Below are positions 12,401-24,400 of a DNA stretch of 64,000 nucleotides, piece by piece. How positions within the stretch are numbered: the first letter of the stretch is position 1; the number at the start of each line of letters is the position of its first letter. The translations under genes were made by a program, and so were the position numbers. Source of the DNA: Undaria pinnatifida (Eukaryota; Sar; Phaeophyceae; Laminariales; Alariaceae); contig JABAKD010000029.1 in NCBI GenBank assembly GCA_012845835.1, forward strand, positions 14,859,453 through 14,923,452, written 5' to 3'. The notes below the pieces were generated by a model, which saw nothing but the letters and a program-made list of their open reading frames with translations, had not been told where the DNA came from and ran no database searches.

Positions 12401-15400
12401 TCAATCCTCTTAGCTATGCGACGCGACGATCCAATGCTACCTACGAATAGGTACGATATGTGCGTGGTTGCGTGCTGTCTTCAGCTATGCGACGCGACGC
12501 TCAAACACTACCTTCAAAGAGGTATGTGTGTTGTTACGTGATGCCTTCAAATTACACCGTTCTTTCTATCCAACACTATTAATTGCACACATACTTTTAC
12601 CTAGACTACTTAAAATACGTCACCTGTGAGCTCGATCAATGCAAGGGTCAATGCTTATCCTTGATACTCATTTTTGCAAGCTGCGCGATACTCCAGCCGC
12701 GCGATTTTCCAGATATATTACGCACTTTTTGTAACATGTATGAGTCCCCTCGATGCTGACAGGGTCAACACAGGGCACTTTTACCAAGAGCGATTCCGGT
12801 CTACAATTACTCGAATCATTCCATAATCATTCCATCAATCAATCTAATCATTCCATCATTATGCGCACTGATATTTTTTAACCCGTATATATGGAGACGG
12901 ACAAAATCTGACACTAGTATTACCCGCATGGTGTTTCGTGAAGCCTTCTAGCACCGCACTCTCTACATGGAGACAAAACGTAAGTAAGAGTCGACTAGGA
13001 AAAATCTGGGAGTTGAAAATGTGTTACATGAAAACTTCCACGCAACCCGCCGTACTCCCTTGGGGCCTCAAAGGGGAAAAAATGCCGAAATAATTTGACG
13101 AAAACAGCGGTATCGGTGAATCACACGAAGCAGCCCTTCCTGCCGGGTAGAGGGTGTTCTCACACGTGTGTCCCCCTAATAGTGGAACACTAGCGTGTTC
13201 ACAGCGCAACGGTAGGACCTGTACGACACACGCACCGCATCCTTATAATATTAGTAGTATATTATTATAAAAATTAAAATACACTCCAGCTGTGAGATCG
13301 AAGATAATTATGTACGATGATACTGCTGAAGCCTCTCCCTCAACGGTTGACAACATTGCAAACCTCCTGTTTATGGTCTATGTACTATAAGATCAAGTTC
13401 AAAGGGTTTAGGGTGCTGCGTGTCAAGCGTTAACCCCTTTGCAACTGGAAACCCGTTTTTGGGGACAAAATTACTTGGCTTTAGTATAGGGAGGGATTCG
13501 GGGGCTCTAAAGGGGTTAAGTTCTCGCCCATCCTTCATCATGCTAGAGAGATAAAAAAACGACGCGGTCAAAACTATGAAGCAAATTCCCTCTTGCAACA
13601 TCTACGGGAGTCACATAATACTCACGTAATATTCAAAAAATATTCAAAAGAGTCCACTGTTTGCGTTAACCCCTTTACAGCTGGAACCCCCTTTTGGGGA
13701 CAAAATTACTTGGAATTAGTATATGGAGGGGTTTGGGGGCTCTAAAGGGGTTCAAGAAATCCAATCTAAAAATTCGAGCGAATAATACCGCCGAGCGAAC
13801 TTTGAAGGAAGAATTTGCCAAAAACGGCATGAAAATTCCAATTTTAAGTGAACGATTTAGAGTGAACTTCCATCAATAACGACCAGATCATACGATTGGC
13901 CTACCACCACCAGGCACAACGGTACAACAATCAGAGGGCACGAGTGCACAACCCACACGGCAGCACACAGCAGATACTCATCGCTGTGCGCTGTGCTTGG
14001 CAGCGGTTGACACAACCCAACATTGATGCGGAGGCACCACAGACTAGATGGGGAAGCATAGCGCGTACGTGCAACCTCAGGGGTAGGTGGTGCTAGTGAG
14101 TAGTGAGCCAGCGCTCCCGCGCTCTCTACGATGTGACCTCGTTCTCTGCTGCGGCGTGAAGCCGTATTCGGTGCTGTCAACCACCGTCGCTATCCCACAA
14201 CGCTGTCACCGAAGCCGCCACCGCCACCGCCACCCACGCCGCAGGGCCGCCGCCGCCGCTACTGCTGCTGCTGCTGTGCGGCGGCTGTTGTGCTGCGGCT
14301 GCGGTTGGTGTCTCCTGCGTTTTTTTCTAAAAATATTATTAAAAAACTGGCTGTTCTGTTGTGGAGATGATCGTGATGATCGAGCCAGGCCGAGCTGCTG
14401 TGCCGCAACTCATCTGGCGAGGCCATCGCCACCGCCGCCTCCGCCCCCGCCGCTACTGCTGCGGCTGCGGCTGCGGCTGCGGTGCTGCTACTGCGCTGCT
14501 GCTGCTGCTGCCGTGCTGCTGTTGTGCTGCTGTTTGTCTGATGGTGTTGTGCTGGGCCTGCCCCTGTTGGTGAGTCTAGGTGCTACCGCACCATGTCTAG
14601 ATTCAAAATTTGATGTTGCCTCCCTGCTCCCCGCCTGTGGTATTGAGGCCGTGTACAAGAACGCCTTTTCTGCGGTTCGTCCACCGCAAACACAACCAAA
14701 AGCATGCCGGAGTGAATCTGGCCTTTCTCTAGCATGGCGAAATAACTTTTAGTGAATTATTTTATAACGCGAACACTCGAGCAACACATTTTTCCCCCCT
14801 GGGATATTCTTCCACTCGAGTGACTAGAGCCTGTCCTGTGACCACGGACTTGATATTATGCGGGTTAATGTGAGAACAACAACGTCGAGATACGCATCCG
14901 TACACAACGGCAGCTGCTAGCAGCTTGCTCTACCGGCTGGAGTAGTAACGGAGACTGCCGGTAGGGAGAACTCGCGCGGTCGCTATCACGGCAACTCAAG
15001 GACGCGCCAGCTACGCATGTAGCGTTGGATTGCAAATGCAGTGGAGTTGAATCGACACACGACATGTACGAAATACGTGGAAGTGCGATGTAAGTTTTGC
15101 CAACTTTGGTTAATTTTTGTTAATATTTGTTCATTCTTGTTAATTTTCGTTTGTTTTTGGCTAATTTCCCCCATCCTCGCGAGGGTAAGAAAAGGAGAAG
15201 AAAAAAAAAGAAAAGCATCTGTAGAAACGAGCGGCCGGTGTATCACGAAGCTTCGAAAGATGAACACCGACAGTTGAACTTATGTAACTCAGCTGACGTG
15301 TTATAATTAAAATAGCTTCATCAACTAACACCACTGCTGTCCATCTACTGCACAATAAATCACAGGCAGTCAACTCATGAACTGAAAAGTAACATTTACA

Positions 15401-18400
15401 ACTGCACCGGCGGCTTGGGCACTAAATACTTGAAAATAGTGAAGGAAAAAAATACAGTAAGCAAAATAAAAGTACGACATGCCATGACCACGACACAAAA
15501 AATACGAGGTACAGCACTACAGGATACTTTCGAAGAAACAGGGATCCTGGCACAGCCTTTGACTTCGTACGCTGGAAAAGGCGCGTTTACGTTTCGGTCT
15601 ACACAAACTTCAAGATAACGGCGTGAGGATTTCATATTTTCTGGAAAATCTCCGTCGTCACTGTTGTTTCTGAGTATCATTTGATATGCGCGGTGTACTG
15701 CTGTATATACACTTGCTAACATGCCGATGATACGTGTTGGTGCGGGGTTTTCTGCCTTGTCCGTGGGCAAAAAAAAAGGCTTCGAACCTGCTATAGGAAG
15801 CGCGAAGAGATAACTCACAGCAGTATTTTGATCAAGCATACAAAGAAATGACAGCGCGTCAGCTGTCAGGACGATGACTGGAAACTCACCCATCTATGCA
15901 AGCTGCGGTTTTATGAACAGCTCACGTCCCAAGTCATCCAATAAAGAAAAACCAAGCCATCGTACATGATTATCATATGCAGTACAGTAGTAAACAGGTC
16001 ATATAATCGTATATTCCGGTCGCCCCGGTGGCGTATCAGGTTATCCTGGTATAGGTCAGTTTCGTGAGTTCGAATCCCCCCGGGTGCATACTCGTATATA
16101 TTCGTGGGGTGCACAAATTGACTTGCGGAAAGCGCAATAGCGTGAGTTAGCAACACTCGATGAAAAATCGACGAGCAGTGGGATTGCTGAACCGTATGCG
16201 CGATAAATTGAAGGACCGGGGGAAAGAAGGGACGACACCCGTGACCACGGCTTTTGTCCAGAACCTGGAAAGTAAAAGTGTGCGAAAAGAAAGAAAAAAA
16301 AAATACATATATATATATACGAATATTATCGTACTCATACGAATGATATTGAGTACTACGTATCGTGTGACTGATCCGATATGATAATATCGTATATATA
16401 TATACTACTAAAACTATCAGTATAAAAGTATGCTACACATGTGCGCGTGGTTCAGTTCAGGGGCGGGTGCGACAAGAAACAAAATCCCCAACAAAAAAAG
16501 CATCCAGCATAGTCTACAGCCCCACCAGCCACCAGCAAACGGTCTCATCAAAATGATTTCCTTTCCTTTTATTTTCCCCGTGACAGGCGTCGCGTCACCC
16601 ACGTGTAGCGCACGCAGCTTGCCGACATGATTCATACTGAACTATTGAACGCACAGCTATGATAGACGTCTTGTATTTTCACATCCACAGAAACCTAACA
16701 AAAAAAAGGGAATTAAGAGAGACAGGCTGGTATTTCCACGAGTACATGAAATTTGTCGGAGACGCCAAACTTCAGCTATAGCAGAACGCATCCTCTTCAG
16801 TAAGAAACCCAGCCTGGGTAATTTTTTCTGTTTCTCATTAGGTCTCCTGTACTGTACCTAGTGTACTCGTACGGATTAATACAACAATAAAAAAAGGTAC
16901 ACCTCAGAGAGCGGCAGCACCTGTGGCACCAGCACAGCATTCACACAATGCGACGACACTGGTATGACGGTATGACGATACGACGGTACGACACTATCAA
17001 CAAACCAAAGCTACGTACGGTCTCGTAATATCATTCATACCATCATACCCCCTTTTTCCACTACCAGTTTGAGCCACTCGTACGAGTGACGTGACTCTGT
17101 GCCTCACTGCCTACAAGTGACGTGACTCTGCACACCGCTGGCAAAACGAAATCGCTTTATTAATAGCTCGCCCTTCGTTTTGGTCGTTTCGCGCAGGGTA
17201 GCTAATTATAATCATTCCGTTGCGGATCAATATCGCCAACACAAAAAATAGCACCACAAGCTAAGAACGCAGGGATCAAGAGGGTCACTCGAGCCAAGGG
17301 ATACCGAGCCCCTGCTGCAAAAGATGGCCCCCCATAACCCCCCCACACACACACCGTACGAGTACCGTTGTTGGCTAGTACTGTACTGGTATCTGGGAAA
17401 TACTGGTGTCAAGGAAATACTGGTGTCAAGTAAATACTAGTGTATATACAGAAATCTGGGCGCGTGCGAAAGAGGGCAATATACACAAAACTATATTCAC
17501 AGCCTGCATTTTTTATGCCGTCATACCTGAGGGCTAACTACCGGTGTTCATGTACCCACTACTACCCACTATGTACCCACCATGTACCCACCATGTACCC
17601 ACCATGTACCCACCATGTACCCACCAAGTACCCACCACAACTACAGTCACAGGTGAGGTGGCTTCTCCATCCGGAGTAAACATGATGCCATTCATACACA
17701 TTTATACTCGTATTTTCTTACAGTATTTCCTACCAGTATTATGTGCCAGGTTGAGGCTTGCTCACCTCTATTCGCTTGCAGTACCAGCCCTTCCACAAGT
17801 GACGCTCGACGTTTTTTCCTACTACTCAGCTACGTACTCAAGTATAAACGCCAGTAATTCGTACCAGTATTTCGTGCCAGTATTTTAAACCAGTATTTTG
17901 TGCCAGTTTGACTGTTCTTCAACTCTTTTTCTGTCGATTGTCAGTTTTTTCTACCAGCATTTAGGCCCAGTATGTGTATTCCTCACCTCTATTCGCTTGT
18001 AGTAACAGTTCTTCCACAAGAGAAGCTCGACGTCCTTCGCCGCGCAGAACTCCGGATCGACGGTAAGGATCTCGCTGTACCCGGCCCGAATCTCCCCTCG
18101 CAACCCTTGCACCTGTATTTTACAGTCGCATCGTCAACGCGTTAAAGGTATAAGGTACAAGGTACAAGGTACAGGGTGTAAGGTACAAGGTACAAGGTAC
18201 AAGGTACAAGTTATAAGGTACATGTTACAAGGTACAAGGTATAAGGTACATGGTACAAGGTACAAGGTATAAGGTACAAGGTATAAGGTACATGGTAAAA
18301 GGTACAAGGTACAATGTAAAAGGTGCAAGGTACAAGGTACAAGGTACAAAGGTACATGGAACAAGGTACAAGGTACAAGGTACAAGGTACAAGGTACAAG

Positions 18401-21400
18401 GTTCGAAGTCAAAACTACCAGACTACGTACAACAACCATGATCGAGGATCCCGCTGTAACCCGTCCGAATCTAACCTCGCAAGCCTCGGAAGCCTTGCAC
18501 CTGGCTTTTACAATCGTGATTAGCACCATCAGCACGTTCAAGGTAGAAGGTAGAAGGTATAAGTGACAGCGTAGAATGTACAAGGAAGGTATCAGGTAAC
18601 CCAATCTCCCTTCGCAAGCCTTGCACAATCAAAAACACCATCAACATGTTAAAGGTGCAAGGTACAAGGCACAAGGTACAAGGTCGAAGGTTAAAAATAT
18701 ACCGATCATCGTCTCGAGGACCATCACGGATCTTGCTGGAAAATTGGCACCTGGCTTGCAGTTTATCGCGAGGTTATTGTGCTCCCCGTGCAGGGTCTGG
18801 CAAGTAGTCGCAACGGGCAAGACCTATAGAGCAAGGCCCACGCCGCTGCCTGCGCCGTTTCGCCGAGCCGCGCAGGGGGCATCAAAACCCATGTGTGCAT
18901 GTCTCTTCTCGCTCTGCTGCTGTGCTACTGCATCACACATTGCCCTGCAGGCTCAGTACTTGTGGCAGTCACGGTACAACAGCAGTCGTGTTGTGAGCTC
19001 TATCCCTTGTGACAGCTACAGACGGTGCTTCTGCGTGTATGTGTACTGCGTGCGGTTCTATTCGACAAAGGTATGTGTGTGCGTGGAGCGTGTACTACTA
19101 TGTGTGCGTGGAGCGTGTACTGTCACAATCAGTATAGAGCAGCAGCACAGCAGCAGCAGTACAACGCCAGCCGTGTTTCAAGCTCTTGCCTTTGTGCCAG
19201 TAGTCACGGTGTGTATAAGAGCGGTTGAGGCACACAGCAAAGGATAAAACCGTCACATTATTACATGATTAACACGTCCAATGCAACAATCAAGCACACA
19301 CAGCAGTCGGATCTCATGCCATGTATACGAATCATACAGCACCCCATCCTTATAATTGGAACGCCTCTGTTCCCCCTTTCCCCCGGGATACCAAGTCAAC
19401 CCAATCCCGAAGGGAACATTGTAATACATACCTGGTAAAATGTACACCATCATCGACCGCGATGTAAAATAATAACGCGTCCGAATCTCACCTCGCAAAC
19501 GTTGCACTTGCACCTGGTTTGTACAATCACAAGCAAGATCACAATCACCGCCACCACACCACCACCACGTCACCAAACGTTCTCACGAAGTATCTATTCA
19601 AGTCTTCAACGTTGAAGGTCCAAGGTTGACGGTTAAAAAGAAAAATGGCACCGTCACCACGTAAACATGAACGCGTATCATAGTAGTACATATATCATGT
19701 AATACGAGTACGTAAGATGATACCAGGTACCAGGTACACAACACCGCGATTGCGGCGATTACAATGACAACATGACGACTATGAGTAGACGATTACCGTC
19801 GGAATCTATATGGCCAACACGACAGACCAAAAAAACGTCACACCATATTACAAGAGTACCAACACGACTGACCCAAAAAACGTAAAACCATATTACAAGA
19901 GTGCCCAAGTAGTGTACCACCCCGAGAGAAGCCAACTTATATGGTCTTACCTCTACTACGGTCATATTTTTTACCACTCCGTACTGCAAAAACGATCCAA
20001 TGCTGATTTCCACCACTTTTTTTTTTTCTCGTGACAAGCCGATATACCTGGCCTAAACTTCCAAAAAAGCACTAAACTCGATGGTCTTAAAATGGTCTTA
20101 AAATGGTCTTAAAATGGGTGCACACCACTAAACCACGATAGTAGAGTATACTCAGGCATTCAGGGCCATGGGCTACGCATGATACTGGGCAGCAATTATC
20201 ATGTCACGTGGGGTGGGGGAAAACGTCATGCGTTGTCAGTAAGGTCAGAATCTCCATCTTCCGCACTGCACCCACGTCACGTTCCGGGGACGCCAATTCT
20301 AGAATCTAGAATCCAATCAATTTTGCAACAATGTATGGAATATTACCCAGGTTTTTGGGGTAACACTTGTTGGAATTAGTGAAGGACTATGTTCCCAGTA
20401 ATAAAAGGGTTACAGGGCTGGGCCGTGGCCCACCACATGAAAAAACGATCCAACCGCATCGGCCCAAGACAAGCCCTGCCCTGCAACTTCAAGAATTGTA
20501 CCCACGTCTTTCGGGACAACCAACTTGTAATTCGTGGAGGATTATGTTGGCGGTACATAGGAAAATGATTAATAACCCCTTTACAACTGGAAACCCGTGT
20601 TTAAATTGGTACAAGACAAAATACTTGGAATTAGTTTAGGGAGGTTTGGGGCTCTAAAGGGGCATTTGCGGGTACAGCAGTGGTCGCCGTTCGCAGTGGT
20701 CGTGAAAAACGAAACCGATTGGTTGCATCATCAAAGTTTACATACATCGTCTATTAATAGTCATGCACCTATTTGACGTACAGCAGTAGAGGCCCCTCCA
20801 TAGAGCCGGTTTTTGTAGTGCCGGTTGCCCGCCATAGTGCCGGCGAAATCGGTCGGCACAGATGGGAACAACCAGTAGTGTCAGTATGCGGAGTAGTACC
20901 GGTTGACGCTACAGTGCCGGTATTTCCCTCTACAGTGCACACACCGGCACTAGAGGGGCCACGACTCTATCGCCAACCAAAGGTGGAGGTTGGACGACAA
21001 AATCTGGGGTTTGTGGAGCGGATGTTTATAGTAGGCGTGTTCGATTAGGGGACACTTCTTTGGATAGAGCGAGCGAGTAAGGTGTAAGGTTGAGGTTGAG
21101 CTCGTGCTCACAAGGCAGACACGATGGGTACTCCAGAAGAGAAGTCCACGGTCGAGTATACAAAGCTGGTCGATAACCGACTATTACTATGAATACCAGA
21201 AACCACGACGACAGCTGAGGACCGACGCTTGAGATATACCAGCACCGGGTACCCGGTGTACTATTTACGCGGTACTACTCAGTATCCGCGAGCGGGGCAA
21301 CCTCGATTAGCTTGAGCTTTTTAGTCTGCAACACCTGAGCATTGAGCGCAAGCTAATGACCACTATCCCTTACCTTATGCCTGAGCGAAATGTCGTACTG

Positions 21401-24400
21401 CTGTCTCGGTATTTCTACGCAACGGCATCATGAGCACACCAGCATCCGTCCTTATTGCACTATTAATACGAAATTAGTACAGCAGCAATATACCTGGTAC
21501 GTCATTCGGGATCCCTCAAGCTGTACGTAGATCGCTGGAAATTTCGGTTTCGGAAAATAGCCGATACTATCAAAAAGTGTACCTGGTATACAATTTCGTA
21601 TACTTGTATAATATCATCCATCATGAAGATTGGTACGTAATATAAATAACATCATATGATATACAAGGAAGCCAGAGCACGACACAGCAGCAGCACCTCC
21701 GGTGCATGCGACTCTCATTATGCAATACCACAAAACTTAAAAACTACGCACGTGGGAATAAAAAACGTAAGAGGTGTGTCCAATATAACTGACTTTTAGT
21801 GTGCAGCAGTACAGCAGTACTAAACTTTGGATAAACCACTACGTCAACATGGAGGGTTGCATGTTGAATAATGATTACGCCAGCAAATCACTATGGAGCG
21901 TAAACTACTGCTGTACGTAAACATTTGATACACCAGAAAATACATGTGGAGGGTTGCATATCGCACACATACCTGGTATCTGATTGAATATGGGGCACAG
22001 CAGCAAATCAATGTGAGAGCTGCACCATATATATTGGATACACAAGAAAATCAATAAAGTGGGAAATATTGAACATTGGAATCAGTATCGGGAGGCGAAT
22101 ACTAAATATTGGGGAAAACAGCAAAACAAAGAAGGCTACTACAGCAGTATCGAAAAAAATATTGGACACACCCGCAATTCAATACGGAGAGCTGGACATT
22201 TGAGCATTGAATACACCAGCATGGAGACTTGCATGTTGAATATTCGAACACTGAGAGTTGGATACTGGACATTCATTTCGTACACCAGCGCACAGACCGC
22301 CAAATCACCCATCGACTATATATGGCACGAGAATCACATCATATGGCATCGACAATAACAAACACAAAAATATCATACCAGGTACCTGGTAGCACAACAG
22401 CAGCAGTCCACACCAAGTGCAATATTCCCATTATATTCTGTGTTCCAAGCACAAAGGCGGCGGGGACACTACGACCTGACAACTTCATCGCTTATTCATA
22501 CTTCAGTACCACCTCCTACCGTGACGAAGGAAAAATCTCACTTTCATCCGACTTCTCCCGCCAGCCTGAGATTTTAACTTCTCATTTACCTGGTATACAT
22601 TCATGTCAAGACAATCTTGGAGCCTGTATTTTCATCGCTGGCAACTTCCTATTTCTTAGCGCCCTCATAACATGCGGTATTGAGCGAGGCCTGTTTCTTC
22701 ACCACGGACCCACGATAGACTTATGATATCACCTGTGAAGTGTGGGTTTCGACGATGGACGGAAGCTTTCACACGTCAGACGAATGAAATGCCTATTGAT
22801 CGATAAACGATCTATAGATTATCTGTGTCTTTCGAGGCAACAGATCTCTGGTGTATATGATCCGCATAGCCTATAGATATACCATGTTATCGGATGAGAG
22901 CCTTATGATCCGAACGGTCCACCGTAGCACATGCTTCCCAGGGTCGGATATGTACTCCTGATACACAGATACAGCGCAACATATGTAACGCGACGACAGA
23001 TAAATCCCAGATCACGACCTATATGATTCATATCACGATCTGCATTATTTAGATCACGATCTACATGATGTAGATCGTGATATAGATTAGGTAGATCACG
23101 ACCTAGATTACTTGGAGCACGATCTATATGATGTAAGTCACGATCTAGGTTACCTAGATCACGACCTAGACGATCTAGATCACGACCTAGATGATCACCT
23201 AGTCACCTACTGTAGATCGTGATCTGTCCGATGTATGCAACATTTTTTGGGACACAGGCACCGAGAAACGAGGCGCGCTCTCACAGTAGTAGCATATCCG
23301 TTTTTTCGTGTGAGCGCGCAGCACTATAAACACTGTACAACACGCAACTTAACAAACAATTCAACACACTTTCTTCTTTTTTTTCTTCTTTTCTTTTTTT
23401 TCCTCACACTTTTACTTTCCAGCTTCTGGACAAGCCGTGGTCACAGGTGACATCCCTTCTCCCCCCCGGTTCTTGCCTTCAATTTTTATCGCGCATAGGG
23501 TTCAGCAATCCCACTGCTCGTCGAGTTTTTATCAAGCGTTGCTAACCCACGCTCTCGCGTTTTCCGCAAGTCAATTTGTGCGCAAGAAAAAGTCCCAACG
23601 AATTTATACGAGTATATGCACTTGGGGGGGCTCGAGCTTACGAAACTGACCTATACCAGGCTCCAGGATAACCTGATACGCCACCGGGGCGACCGGCACT
23701 GGCCCACCCCCGCGGACGAATTCCAAAGGTGATTTTCCCCACAACAACTGGGATTAGCGCAAACGCCGACCAACGCATTTATGAGAAAGATCTCGAGATC
23801 TTCCCAGAGCCGCTAAGTTCGTTGCGTGTACCTCCCGGTGTTCGAGATCATCGGCTCTGAAATCCATCCGAAGGGGTGTGTTATCTCAGGTGTTGAGGTT
23901 TCTCCCGGGGCCGCTATTTATCGTGGTGCGTGCCCTCGTGGTTGGGAGAACATCGGCTGGGAAGTTCATGTCAGGGGGGGGTGTTATCTCGCGTGTTACG
24001 CTCTAGTATTTCGTGCTGCGCGCGAGTCCGACAATCCTACAAGCCATTGCACGGTAGTCATACAAGTCCTTGCATTGTGCGTACTCGCGCAAGTGCTTTG
24101 CATTTGTAACGTCAACTATCAATCATCACATAATCGTCACAGGTTTTCGACACCGTTTCCCCTTCAAGTCTCAAACGGGGTAACTTAAAGTTAACCACCG
24201 TATAAACCTTCTTCCCTTTTGGGAGCTTTAGAGGCGAAAAGAGATTTCAACAACGACCGACCTAAACGCAGAGAATCGGCGACACATACACCGCTGAGCG
24301 TCTCTGCCATACTGCGAGTACTATCGGGAGTAATCTCCATTTAGTACCGGAACTACGCGGCAGGTTTCCCATACTCGCAAGAGGCTAAGGGTCCTGCAAA

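Noticed and set aside
14087-14752. 221-codon frame rich in Cys, Ala and Leu
   Set aside because: Imperfect CTG/GCC trinucleotide repeats keep it open; lies within an intron and has no domain.
18134-18628. 164-codon frame with LVPCTLY repeats
   Set aside because: Product of the AAGGTAC array; no conserved sequence.
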